Source: Bacteriovorax sp. Seq25_V (GTDB lineage Bacteria; Bdellovibrionota; Bacteriovoracia; Bacteriovoracales; Bacteriovoracaceae). Taken from it: DNA of 64,000 nucleotides. Under the pieces are notes generated by a model that saw only the letters and a list, made by a program, of their open reading frames with translations, ran no database searches and was not told the DNA's origin. Every line of letters starts with the position of its first letter. Positions within the stretch are counted from its first letter, which is position 1. This document shows positions 34,006 to 42,587 of the stretch, piece by piece. The stretch lies in contig NZ_AUNI01000021.1 of NCBI RefSeq assembly GCF_000447795.1, positions 248,001-312,000 of the forward strand, read 5' to 3'. The position numbers and the translations under genes are program-made.

Positions 34006-35693
34006 GCATCTGTCCTTGATGAAGTTAATTTTGTAGTTTTATCTTTTTTGATATTAAGTTTATTTAAGAAATCATAAATAATACTCGAGGATGTTGAGAT
34101 CTCCTGATAAACATAGAAAGCAGACTCAGTCATTTCTACGATATTAGTGCCACTTAAGTTTGATTTGGCAACTTTAGCATAATCAACAATTGGCGAAAGA
34201 AGTGGGTATGACGTAATTAGTACATCAAGTAAGCGGTCAATCTCATCAATCTTTAAAGAGTAGTTTTTAATTGATTGAATATTTGGCGAATTATTTGAAA
34301 TTTCTTCAAGTATAAAACGACTATATTTTTTACCAAATTCTGCAAGCTCGTATAGGTTTTCCGCAGCACCAGGCATCATGGAAAGAGCTTCAGTTGCATT
34401 CTTTGAAAGCTTCGGAAGATTTATAGTTGGTTCAACTTCGCTGAATGAGTATGACCAAATTACGTTATAAAAATCTCTAAATACTTCCTTGGCGCTTTTA
34501 TTCTCATCGAGAAGATTTTTGAGCAGTAACTGGCCTAGATTATTTGTTGTCGTTCTATAAATATCAACAGAATTTAAATTGAACTCAGTTACATCTTTTC
34601 TTAGTTTTTCGATATCAATCACGTTTGCAGTAAGAAGCTGTTTTGACATCGCTATTGCAGTATGAAATGGCACGTCAGCATGACATTGAAAATATGAACA
34701 TTTTGTATCAGGGAAGCAAGGGTAACAGTTTGTTTTTGGTGCTAGTACATAGTTGTTTAAAGAGTAAGGAGCAGTCTCTTGAACTCTAACAGTACCAAGT
34801 GAAATAGTTAAACTCTTCACATTCTTGAAACTAAAAAGATGACTCAACATAGAGTCATGACCGATGAATAAGAAGTTCTCATCAACAAGATCGTAAACTT
34901 CAGTTAGTTTCTTTCCTAATAGGGGTGTAATTCTATCTTTAAATTTTGAAAGTATAGGAGACGCTGTCATTTTCTCGTATGAGGGCGTATCTCCATTTGA
35001 ACCAGCAATATAAACCGTTAAATCGGCATTAGATTTTAAAAGATTATAAATTACCTCTGTCCATTTTGACTCAGCCCATCTTTTTTTATCGAGCGATGCA
35101 AATGGGTGAATTAGGGCTTTGTTTTTTAATTCTTTCGAATACTCTTTTGTATTTAGATGAGTATTGATCTTCTTAACACCAATAATAGCTGCGAAAAGAT
35201 CGACAAGATTAAATGGATTCAAATTTCCTCTCATTACAGATGAGAATAAATATTGTGACCATTTGTCCTGAATAACTTGTTCGTGTTTTTCGTTAAAGAA
35301 TGGCCCAAGTTTATATTCACTTCTTATAAGAGAGTGTAGATATGTTGATGACTTTGAGAACGATAGATTAATACTAGCTGCAATTGGACGCTTGTTGATG
35401 AGTGCAATTTGAGAAGAAATATTTTTTAAAGATCCCTTTACTCCATCTCTAAGATTTATCGCCGTCTTTAGATCAAGAGTAATACACTCATCGAAAACTT
35501 GGTCGATAATAAACTGAATTGGCTCCGCAAATTGCTTTCTTGCAACAAGCTGAACCTTTATTTCTGGATGATTGATCTTCAATAGACGAACTGCTTGTGC
35601 AGTTTGTAGAATATCACCAATCCTAGTTAACTGAAGAATTGATAACCATTTTTCTGCTGTCTCAGTTGTCTTATTCTCCTGTTTTGCACCCAT
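34002..35693 (-). CDS. GT9-family (heptosyltransferase-like) glycosyltransferase with helical C-terminal extension
   Basis: 563 residues. The first roughly 345 form a GT-B fold of the ADP-heptosyltransferase family: L-T-R-I-G-D at 22-27, a nucleotide-sugar region with IHPFASLDKKRW at 195-206, and GHDSMLSH at 278-285, equivalent to the GT9 D-x-x-x-x-H. Four cysteines (C323, C326, C332, C337) sit just after the GT-B core, resembling the metal-binding cluster of protein O-heptosyltransferases. A helix-rich tail of some 200 residues follows and has no counterpart in LPS heptosyltransferases. No signal or membrane segment. Target is probably protein, possibly flagellin; this is inference. Confidence 0.75.
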   Translation of the reverse strand: MGAKQENKTTETAEKWLSILQLTRIGDILQTAQAVRLLKINHPEIKVQLVARKQFAEPIQFIIDQVFDECITLDLKTAINLRDGVKGSLKNISSQIALINKRPIAASINLSFSKSSTYLHSLIRSEYKLGPFFNEKHEQVIQDKWSQYLFSSVMRGNLNPFNLVDLFAAIIGVKKINTHLNTKEYSKELKNKALIHPFASLDKKRWAESKWTEVIYNLLKSNADLTVYIAGSNGDTPSYEKMTASPILSKFKDRITPLLGKKLTEVYDLVDENFLFIGHDSMLSHLFSFKNVKSLTISLGTVRVQETAPYSLNNYVLAPKTNCYPCFPDTKCSYFQCHADVPFHTAIAMSKQLLTANVIDIEKLRKDVTEFNLNSVDIYRTTTNNLGQLLLKNLLDENKSAKEVFRDFYNVIWSYSFSEVEPTINLPKLSKNATEALSMMPGAAENLYELAEFGKKYSRFILEEISNNSPNIQSIKNYSLKIDEIDRLLDVLITSYPLLSPIVDYAKVAKSNLSGTNIVEMTESAFYVYQEISTSSSIIYDFLNKLNIKKDKTTKLTSSRTDA

Positions 35694-35696
35694 GTC

Positions 35697-35843
35697 TTAT
35701 CCTTGCTCTTCAAGAGCGGAGCTCATTAGTAGTAGTGTAAAATCATCGTCATTGAGTTTTTCTTTACGAGCTAATTTAGCTTTAACTTGATTAAGCTTTT
35801 CCATGAACTCTTTTTTGAAAACCTCATTATCATTAGATGTCAT
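35697..35843 (-). CDS. Small 48-residue protein between the two GT9 genes
   Basis: ATG at 35841-35843, stop at 35697-35699, 48 residues, charged and helical with sequence beginning M-T-S-N-D-N-E and ending E-E-Q-G. An AAGGA lies about eight bases before the start. It overlaps the end of the upstream GT9 gene by 11 bases and ends three bases before the ATG of the next GT9 gene, which fills the gap exactly and is why I accept it. Nothing is known of its function; a small adaptor or merely a translational link are both possible. Confidence 0.65.
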   Translation of the reverse strand: MTSNDNEVFKKEFMEKLNQVKAKLARKEKLNDDDFTLLLMSSALEEQG

Positions 35844-37521
35844 ACTGATTTTCCTTTGAGAATTTTGTTCTCTGGGAGTCTTTTGTTCTTCTTACAAAGT
35901 CACTTGCGGTTTTTACAATATCAACTTGGACTTGAATGTCGGCTTTCAGTTCATAAATAAGAGATTCCATTTCTCGAGCTGACTCAAGAAGATTAGAAGT
36001 ATTTAGCGCTTCCACTCTTGCTCTAAATCTTAAAAGTGGGATTGCCATGAACTGTGACTCAACTTCGCATTCTGCTAAAAGCTCTGTTAGATTCTTAAGA
36101 AACTGTCCTGTTTTGGCTTTTGAGCCATCAACTTGTAATAATGATCTCAATGTACCAAGAAGGTTTTTTGAAACTTCTGTAATTGCTAGTTTTGTATCTG
36201 TAAGCCAGCTTTCAAGTTGTGTTGTTCCGTCAATAACAAGTGCATTATAAATTTCTAAATCTTCACTACCTGTAAATTTCTTAAGTAATAGTTGGCGAGA
36301 TATTAGTCTTTCAATTTCTGCATTTTGGTCGACAGCGCCATAAGCTAGCTCATATCTTGTCCCAAGCTCATCGTTATTTACTGAATAGACAGAGATGCCT
36401 TGAGCGAATTTATGATTTGATAAGTCTTCAGCGAAAAGAATGTTTTTAGCAAGAGCAACAATGTCTTCCGTTGAAAGTAGAATGTTCTGAGCCTGTAGAC
36501 TCATATCATTTTCCACAGTCTTTTTACTAAATACGCGTTTTGAAACGGTTGGTGTTACAATGAAGCTTTCTTGGTTTAGACTTCCTTGTTTAAAGAGTGG
36601 TGATTCTCCAAGTGATATTTCTATTGTTGGAGTATTAGTTAAATCAGCGAGATGTTTGATTGCTGTGTCTGGTGTAATTAAAAGATCAAGATTCATTAGA
36701 ACTGAATTAAGGGCCAAGAAGTCTGCTTCAACAGATACGAGGGAGTTATTAAATTCAGAGTTAATGATTGAAACTAAATTTCTCTCTTGCTCTGTTGGCG
36801 CAGCCAGTAAGATAGGGAAGAAATTAGGACTCATATATAGAGCATCGATTAAATTTATTAACTGTTCTTTTGATAATGACTTGTAATCAGTTGAAGCTGT
36901 TAGTTGAATACCAATTAACTTCACGTCATTACCGTTATTTTCTACTTTTCTGAGTTCTGCAAAGTTCGTCGCTGAAGATTTGTTGTATTCTTCTTTAGTC
37001 TTTAGAACAAAAGACTCATTTGCAGGCTTAAGGTTCGCCATGTTTAGATATGTATCAGTGAATGTAACAGGAGCATATTTAACAGATGTTAAAATGTCAT
37101 TCATTACAATTGCCCATTCCGAGCTGTATTCGATGTTACAAGTTTCGTTGAAGCGAATACCAATATGTTTAGAAGACTTTGTTTTAAGAAGAGATGTTAG
37201 GTGCGTAGACACTCTGTCGTTAGATAAGTTGTAAACAGCATCCCAAGTTTTTCCTGTTACCTTTCCAATATCTCTCTGAAATTCATCTAGGGCAAATCCA
37301 TCAGAGAAAATCTTGTTCTTTTTATAAGTTAAAATTTTCTTACGATCGATTGTATGTACTTCAGTGATACCTTTAAGGTTGAGTGCAGCCTTTTCAAATT
37401 CTTTTAACACGAGAAGAGATATTTTAATCTCTGGATATTTTGCGATAAATGATCTGATAATATGTCCCGAAGCAAAAATGTCTCCGTTTCTTTTCAGATT
37501 GATTATTAAGAGTTCTTTCAT
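35833..37521 (-). CDS. GT9-family (heptosyltransferase-like) glycosyltransferase, second paralogue
   Basis: 562 residues, same architecture as the downstream paralogue: N-terminal INLKRNGDIFASG at 7-19, GIQLTASTDYKSLS in the donor-binding half, and ITPDTAIKHLADL at 282-294 as the GT9 signature. It lacks the four-cysteine cluster seen in its partner. A helical tail of over 200 residues follows, ending in basic residues. One base separates it from the Maf-like gene upstream. Two GT9 enzymes of equal length in one operon suggest sequential transfers or a heterodimer. Cytoplasmic. Confidence 0.75.
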   Translation of the reverse strand: MKELLIINLKRNGDIFASGHIIRSFIAKYPEIKISLLVLKEFEKAALNLKGITEVHTIDRKKILTYKKNKIFSDGFALDEFQRDIGKVTGKTWDAVYNLSNDRVSTHLTSLLKTKSSKHIGIRFNETCNIEYSSEWAIVMNDILTSVKYAPVTFTDTYLNMANLKPANESFVLKTKEEYNKSSATNFAELRKVENNGNDVKLIGIQLTASTDYKSLSKEQLINLIDALYMSPNFFPILLAAPTEQERNLVSIINSEFNNSLVSVEADFLALNSVLMNLDLLITPDTAIKHLADLTNTPTIEISLGESPLFKQGSLNQESFIVTPTVSKRVFSKKTVENDMSLQAQNILLSTEDIVALAKNILFAEDLSNHKFAQGISVYSVNNDELGTRYELAYGAVDQNAEIERLISRQLLLKKFTGSEDLEIYNALVIDGTTQLESWLTDTKLAITEVSKNLLGTLRSLLQVDGSKAKTGQFLKNLTELLAECEVESQFMAIPLLRFRARVEALNTSNLLESAREMESLIYELKADIQVQVDIVKTASDFVRRTKDSQRTKFSKENQYDI

Positions 37522-37522
37522 C

Positions 37523-38221
37523 TTAAAATTCTCCGTTACTCAAATGAGTATATGCTAAAAGTAAGTGGTCTAAGTTGTTAGTTAATGCAGGTTTTGATAA
37601 AACATTTTCCTGAATGAAGGAATCTAAGCTTTGTGCGTCTGCATCCGTATATAAATATGATTTTAATTCACGATTAGTAATGTTCATTGCAACATCTTTG
37701 ACCAGTGAAGAAGCTTCATAGTTTAAAAAACTTTTAAAGTAATCAGAGTACAGATTAAATGATGGTGGGTGACTTACCATTACTGGTTTTGTAATTAGAA
37801 ACTTTGCTAGTGTTATATCACTGTAAATAGTCTCTAAATCTTCTCCCGAAAATACTTTGATGTTTTTATTTGGAAAGAGGTGGTTTGCGATACAATCTCT
37901 ATATACTTCTTCGTTTGGTTCTATTACAACAACTTGATAATCATTACCGTGATATGATTCTAGTTTTCTACAAATTTCATAAACGTGATAAGCAAACCCT
38001 AGTCCAAATACAAGAACGTGCTTATTGTTTTGAAGTCTTTCATCGTATGTAGATACAATGGCCTGAGCCTCTTTAGCTGGATTATAAACAGAGTGTAGGT
38101 GTACGTTGTTTATAACAGGTACCTTTAGATTATTACGAGACGTCTTGATCTCATAAGAATCAATCTTAATACTTTTCATGTGTCTTCCTCTAATGGAACT
38201 AGATAAATTGCTTGCTTCCAT
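37523..38221 (-). CDS. Maf/MptE-like (DUF115-type) motility-accessory protein
   Basis: 218 or 232 residues: two in-frame ATGs (38221 and 38179) each have a good ribosome site (GAGGA and AGAGGAAG). Core motif VFGLGFAYH (57-65 counting from 38179) followed about 30 residues later by V-V-V-I-E-P-N-E resembles the Rossmann half of motility-associated factor (Maf) proteins, which add nonulosonic acids to flagellin in Campylobacter, Aeromonas and others. It is much shorter than full Maf (about 600 residues), so only one domain is present. First gene of the nine-gene run, directly after the fliDST-like genes. Confidence 0.65.
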   Translation of the reverse strand: MEASNLSSSIRGRHMKSIKIDSYEIKTSRNNLKVPVINNVHLHSVYNPAKEAQAIVSTYDERLQNNKHVLVFGLGFAYHVYEICRKLESYHGNDYQVVVIEPNEEVYRDCIANHLFPNKNIKVFSGEDLETIYSDITLAKFLITKPVMVSHPPSFNLYSDYFKSFLNYEASSLVKDVAMNITNRELKSYLYTDADAQSLDSFIQENVLSKPALTNNLDHLLLAYTHLSNGEF

Positions 38222-38256
38222 AGTTCCTCATCCTTAAGGTCTTTATGGTTAATAGG

Positions 38257-38277
38257 GGGAACCAATTCTTGGTTCCC
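38257..38277 (-). terminator. Hairpin between the fliT-like and Maf-like genes
   Basis: Nine-base arms GGGAACCAA (38257-38265) and TTGGTTCCC (38269-38277) close on three bases. On the minus strand it lies about 60 bases past the fliT-like stop. The tail after it is not T-rich, so it is at best a partial terminator or an mRNA-stabilising hairpin between the flagellar and glycosyltransferase parts. Confidence 0.5.
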
Positions 38278-38338
38278 TTAGATTCTATTAATGATAGCTT
38301 ATTTTTGCTTCATCTTGCAATGAAGTTTTTATATGGGG

Positions 38339-38740
38339 TTACTTTTTTACATTAGATAAGTCGTAGCCCTTAAATGACTGACGATTCTTGAATACACTAG
38401 CGATTTCTTGAGTAGTTTGCTCTTTTTGATTTGTTAGAATTTCCGTAGTCTCTATGTCAAGTTTATCATTAACGTAAACAATCTGATTAACCTCTTGTGA
38501 CCAAGTCTTAAAGATTTGGATGTGTTCAGGTGTTACAGTCTTTAGATCAAATTTCGCAATCTCTTCTTCTACATTTGTTTGAACTTTTCTGATAATATTA
38601 ATCAGTCTTTCTCTGTTATCGATAATCTGATCAACTAGGTCAACTTTACCGTTTTGAGCCGCTGCTAGAAGTCCCTGACTTGCATTCGTTAGCGCTTCTA
38701 GTAGATCTAGGTGCTGCATGATATTTTCAAATACTTTCAT
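38339..38740 (-). CDS. FliT/FlgN-like flagellar export chaperone (putative)
   Basis: 133 residues, almost wholly helical, acidic, no signal peptide. FliT and FlgN sequences diverge strongly, so the call rests on size, helicity, the N-L-L-x-A-A/L-x-x-A-x-x-G pattern in the first 30 residues and position: its ATG follows the fliS TAG directly in a fliD-fliS-x order, where fliT sits in many genomes. FliT binds FliD and the export apparatus. Confidence 0.65.
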   Translation of the reverse strand: MKVFENIMQHLDLLEALTNASQGLLAAAQNGKVDLVDQIIDNRERLINIIRKVQTNVEEEIAKFDLKTVTPEHIQIFKTWSQEVNQIVYVNDKLDIETTEILTNQKEQTTQEIASVFKNRQSFKGYDLSNVKK

Positions 38741-39139
38741 CTATGCTCCTTGTTTCGTCTGTCCCGAAACTTTAAGTGACTTAATTGCTTCCTGCCATCC
38801 TTCATATAATGTTGTTAAAACATTAAGGCATCCTTCTAGTGGCTCTTTATCAATTTTGATATTTGCTTGAGTACTAGAGAAGAGAATGAAGTCATAAAGT
38901 GAAGATAATTCTTTTGCAATATCCCCACCAACTTCAAAATCTAAGCTGTTGTTTAGCTCGATGACGATGTCCTGTAGTTTTCCAATGGCTTCTCCTTTAA
39001 GAGCAATTTCTCTTTTGTCGATAGCTTCCATTGCTTTCTTGCAATTCTTGATTGCAGCTTGATAGAGCATGAGTAAGATCTGCTCTTTACTCGCAGTGTT
39101 TACATGTGTTTTCTTATAAGCGCCAAGACCGTAGCTCAT
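38741..39139 (-). CDS. fliS: Flagellin export chaperone FliS
   Basis: 132 residues, helical. Seen: the N-terminal Y-x-x-x-x-V-N-T-A-S-K-E-Q-I-L-L-M-L-Y-Q-A-A pattern at about 7-30 (V-N-T-A-S/T-P-x-x-L-I-x-M-L-Y-D in the family) and the D-F-x-x-G-G-D-I-A-K-E-L-x-x-L-Y-D block near 76-90. FliS binds the flagellin C-terminus to prevent premature polymerisation in the cytoplasm. AGGAGG ribosome site; 14 bases downstream of fliD. Confidence 0.93.
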   Translation of the reverse strand: MSYGLGAYKKTHVNTASKEQILLMLYQAAIKNCKKAMEAIDKREIALKGEAIGKLQDIVIELNNSLDFEVGGDIAKELSSLYDFILFSSTQANIKIDKEPLEGCLNVLTTLYEGWQEAIKSLKVSGQTKQGA

Positions 39140-39153
39140 GACTTCCTCCTAAA

Positions 39154-40542
39154 TTACCCAAGTTGCTGTACGTCTGGAGCTCCTGCTCCTAATCCTGCAA
39201 CGCCAGCTCCCTGTGCTCTAATTCTTGATATTGTTCCTTCTAACCTAGAAAATTTATCTTTTAAGTTTTTCTCTTTTTGTTCGAGCATTCTTTCTCTCTG
39301 CTTTATTCTTCTATCTATACCTTCAATGTTCCCTTCTAAGCTTTTTTTTCGTGACTGTAAGATTCCATCAGGGTAACGAAGAGATGAATTTGCAAGATCG
39401 TTTAAGTTATCGATAAAGCCGCTTGTCTTAATTCCACCTTCTTTAAAGTGACCAGTTAGAATTTGCGAAACTTTTTCGTAATTACTCTCAAGCTCAGCTT
39501 TAAATTTTTCCTGATCAAACTTCAATGTACCATCACGTTGAAATGCGACTCCGATATCACCAATGCGAAAATTTCCAAATTGAGTTTCAATATCTTTAAA
39601 AACCGCGCCTCTGATCTTTGACTCTAGTGTTTGCAGAATAATGTCTCCACCTAGAGTTCTCGATGTGTCTGTTTTTTCATCAAGGTTATTCTGTGCTTTG
39701 ATGAAATTTAATACTGCGTTTACTTGGTCTACGACAGTATTAACTTTTTCTCCAACAGCTTGAGTGTCTTCACTAATGTTAATAGAGAATTCTTCACCTG
39801 GTTTCGCTTTTTTGAGATCAATCGTAACACCTGGAATAAGATCACTTGTCTTATTCTCTGGAAGTTCAATTTCAAAACCATCTAGCTTAACTTTTGCATC
39901 TTGAGCTTCTCTTTCGAATTCAACGTAGAGGTCATCAACTCCATCAACGAAATAAAAATATGGGAATTCTGCTTTGTTGGCATCCCCTGTATCTTTTAAG
40001 CTTAAAATTAGTCTGTGTGGATTTTCAGAGCCGCTACCATCGTTGATAACAGAAGCACGTAGTCCGCTTTCAGAATCTTTATTAATTAACTTTGCAATTT
40101 TTGTTAAACTTGAGTTTTCTGAATCAACGTAGATTTCTTTGGTATCACCATTTGGAAGTTTGTATTGAATAAAACCCACTCCAACGTAACTCTCATCAGG
40201 GTCTTCAAATCCTGAGGACATTGCAGATGATTTTTGTGCTAGTTGTACAACTTCAAATTGATAGTTTGCAGGTTCCGCAATATTCTTGTCAGCACTGATG
40301 CCGACAATTTCTTTGTTTGTTTCGATTTTAAGTTCGCGAAGAGATCTGGCGTTACCAGCTTTGTTGAGAGTTCCACGCATTGATTCAACAAGGCCAGATA
40401 GTTCTCCTACGAGACCTTTCTTGTCCTCAATCTTCCCTTTACGAGTCTCCATATTCTTAATAGGGATCCTCTCAGCATTCATAATTTGCTGAACGATATC
40501 TTTTGGAAGACCTGTGTTAATGGAACCAAAGGCAATGCTCAA
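39154..40542 (-). CDS. fliD: Flagellar filament cap protein FliD
   Basis: 462-residue hook-associated protein 2 that caps the filament and promotes flagellin folding. Seen: N-terminal I-N-T-G-L-P-x-D-I-V-Q-Q-I-M near 8-21 and the R-x-x-x-I-K-x-M-E-x-R-K segment, a variable middle, and a long coiled-coil-like C-terminus near 385-440. The start is TTG at 40542, supported by a consensus AGGAGG six bases before it and by the expected N-terminal sequence; no nearby ATG fits. First gene of fliD-fliS-fliT-like. Confidence 0.93.
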   Translation of the reverse strand: MSIAFGSINTGLPKDIVQQIMNAERIPIKNMETRKGKIEDKKGLVGELSGLVESMRGTLNKAGNARSLRELKIETNKEIVGISADKNIAEPANYQFEVVQLAQKSSAMSSGFEDPDESYVGVGFIQYKLPNGDTKEIYVDSENSSLTKIAKLINKDSESGLRASVINDGSGSENPHRLILSLKDTGDANKAEFPYFYFVDGVDDLYVEFEREAQDAKVKLDGFEIELPENKTSDLIPGVTIDLKKAKPGEEFSINISEDTQAVGEKVNTVVDQVNAVLNFIKAQNNLDEKTDTSRTLGGDIILQTLESKIRGAVFKDIETQFGNFRIGDIGVAFQRDGTLKFDQEKFKAELESNYEKVSQILTGHFKEGGIKTSGFIDNLNDLANSSLRYPDGILQSRKKSLEGNIEGIDRRIKQRERMLEQKEKNLKDKFSRLEGTISRIRAQGAGVAGLGAGAPDVQQLG

Positions 40543-40727
40543 CGTTTCCTCCTGAACCCATTATGCGCAATCCTCGCGCACTGGGGCATACTAAATTAGA
40601 TTAGCATAATGAGTGACAAAAGCAATGTGGCGCGCATTTTGGGAAGAATTTGCAGGGAATTGTTACAGGGTAAAGGCTTTGCTCGTGAGGGCTTTTTGAA
40701 TTACTATAGAGTTATATACCTGAAAAT

Positions 40728-40754
40728 AAAAAAGGCCCGCTGGGTAGGCGGGCC
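40728..40754 (-). terminator. Strong minus-strand terminator without an obvious gene
   Basis: GGCCCGC (40734-40740) pairs with GCGGGCC (40748-40754). On the minus strand it is followed by TTTTTT then A-T-rich sequence, a textbook intrinsic terminator. No minus-strand gene ends here; the next rightward gene is on the plus strand and fliD starts 190 bases later. See findings. Confidence 0.8.
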
Positions 40755-40811
40755 AATTCGAGGTAGTTTTTTGGGTAATGTTTTGTTGTACTAATTTTAT
40801 CGGGTATTGGC

Positions 40812-42311
40812 GTGGAAACTTTAGAAAATAAGTCAGGTATTTTATATCAAAAATCGAAATTCTTTTTATATCGAGCACTTACGTACTTTGGTTTTTTGCT
40901 ATTACCTATCTATTTGCAGAAAGAAGTAGAGATTTCGAGACATGTCTCAATCGTTGTAATGGTCCTCTATTGTATGTTTATTATGGGGCAGTGGTTTCTT
41001 TTAGGTAAAGAGATTGATCATCGATTAAAAATTTACTTCAGAGTAAATTCATCAATAGATAGAGTGGTATATCGATTGTTTATGGGGATGTTCTTCATGG
41101 CAATCTACTTTAACATCATAAATCTGTTTCCAGGTAAGTGGGTATACAATATCTTTTGGGCTACTTGGGTATTTCTAGGCTTGTTTTATTCTTGGCCAAC
41201 TCGAGGAAAAATTATTCAAGAATCTGTAAGCTCTAACTTTCATGAGTATAAATACTTGGACAGGTTTGAGAAAACAATTCTATTGCTAATTGTTGCTACT
41301 TTTATTGCATCAGTTCCTGAGTTTCCAAATCTCGCTACAGCAAACTCTTTAAAGCTTTTCTTTGACCCAAGTGAGCGTGTCTCTGGTGCTTTTTGGAGCT
41401 TTATGCAGGTTAATTACTATCCGTTTAAAAAATATCCTGAGCTTTTTAAAATTGCCTGGTGTGTGCATTTTTACTTTCTAACTATTTCAATGTTTCTCAT
41501 GACGTTTTATGCGATCCTTCGTTATTTTGTTTCGAGAAGGCTTGCTGTATTGGGTGTGTTTGCACTTATCTCTTCATGGTCCTTTTCTAAAATACTTGCG
41601 TTAAACTTTGGAAATGCGTTATTGACGACATATTCTATCCTTTGGATGTGGACACTTTTGTGGTGTACAAAGAGTTCGACCTATAGGTCTGGATTGTTTG
41701 TTGGGCTTGTAGGAGCTTGGGGAATCGTTATTGATAAGACGAATATGATTCTGTTTGTAGTTCAGTTATTTGCGCTTCATACTTTGTTTCTCAAGAATAA
41801 AACTTATTGGTATCGCCGACAATTCTTCAAATATAACACATTTGGTGTGATCCTTGCGGTTATGGTCTTCTTGCTTTCAACAAGTACGTTAGAATTTAAG
41901 TTTAGTGATTCTTTTGCAACAGGGTTTTTAGAGCTTTGGGCCCTAATAGAAAGAAAGGCATTCTTTATTTTGAGTATCTTTGGGTTTGCTGTTTTCTTTG
42001 GAAAAGTTCTTTATCAGAAAAAAGATAATAATAAGCTTATCAATTTACCAACGGATAAAATGAATGAATTTGCCTTCGGGTTTGGACTATTATTTTTGTC
42101 AGGTATCATCTTCGAAAGTCGATTCTTTAAAGATTTCTCAATTCTTTGGATTCTGGCATTTTTAAGTGTAATCCCGATAGAGCTTATCTTCCAGAAGATT
42201 AGAAGGCTGAGATCGAGTCGAAACTTTATCTATGTTATTTATATCCTAATTTGTTTGTTGGATTCTCACTTTGAGGGTCGTATTAAGATTCTGTTAAGAA
42301 TGTTTAACTAG
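40812..42311 (+). CDS. Polytopic integral membrane protein of unknown function
   Basis: 499 residues from GTG, with about ten to twelve hydrophobic segments spread over the whole length, separated by short basic loops. Rich in Phe, Trp and Tyr. No motif of known transporters or of the lipopolysaccharide O-antigen polymerase and glycosyltransferase (GT-C) families is clear, although large aromatic-rich membrane proteins with a luminal loop (about 155-205) recall GT-C enzymes. No strong ribosome site. It stands alone between the fliD operon and an intergenic region. Confidence 0.7.
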   Translation: METLENKSGILYQKSKFFLYRALTYFGFLLLPIYLQKEVEISRHVSIVVMVLYCMFIMGQWFLLGKEIDHRLKIYFRVNSSIDRVVYRLFMGMFFMAIYFNIINLFPGKWVYNIFWATWVFLGLFYSWPTRGKIIQESVSSNFHEYKYLDRFEKTILLLIVATFIASVPEFPNLATANSLKLFFDPSERVSGAFWSFMQVNYYPFKKYPELFKIAWCVHFYFLTISMFLMTFYAILRYFVSRRLAVLGVFALISSWSFSKILALNFGNALLTTYSILWMWTLLWCTKSSTYRSGLFVGLVGAWGIVIDKTNMILFVVQLFALHTLFLKNKTYWYRRQFFKYNTFGVILAVMVFLLSTSTLEFKFSDSFATGFLELWALIERKAFFILSIFGFAVFFGKVLYQKKDNNKLINLPTDKMNEFAFGFGLLFLSGIIFESRFFKDFSILWILAFLSVIPIELIFQKIRRLRSSRNFIYVIYILICLLDSHFEGRIKILLRMFN

Positions 42312-42362
42312 ATTTTTTCTATGTTATACTAAATGTAATTAACCTGATGAAAAGGAGTTCAT

Positions 42363-42587
42363 CTGTTTAAGTCACATATCACAAGAACGCTTTACGAAGA
42401 CTTCCTAGAAACCTTTGAACTTAAAGAGACGACTTTAGATTCATCACCATTTGTACTTGTAGACCCAGAGAGCGGTAGTATTACGCTTTTGGCCGGTTCT
42501 AGAGCAAGTTGTGACGGTGACAACTATGATGCAATTTCGATTGCTAGTAGGGGTGATACGGACTTAGTTTCTACTAGAGAAGACTAA
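42363..42587 (+). CDS. Small 74-residue protein with probable CTG start
   Basis: Uninterrupted frame of 75 codons from CTG at 42363 to TAA at 42585-42587. A perfect AAGGAG (42352-42357) lies five bases before the CTG, and there is no ATG, GTG or TTG in frame near it. The product is acidic, begins F-K-S-H-I-T-R-T-L-Y-E-D-F and has a hydrophobic F-V-L-V-D-P-E-S-G-S-I-T-L-L-A-G stretch; no membrane segment or recognised motif. The strong ribosome site and stop-free length in AT-rich DNA support a real gene. Confidence 0.55.
   Translation: MFKSHITRTLYEDFLETFELKETTLDSSPFVLVDPESGSITLLAGSRASCDGDNYDAISIASRGDTDLVSTRED

Noticed and set aside
40559-40611. Inverted repeat CATTATGC...GCATAATG upstream of fliD
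   Set aside because: Arms of 8 bp are 37 bases apart; too far for a firm hairpin, and no matching sigma-28 element could be aligned.
40609-40794. 61-residue plus-strand ORF upstream of the large membrane protein
   Set aside because: It runs straight through the strong terminator hairpin at 40734-40754, has no ribosome site and resembles nothing.
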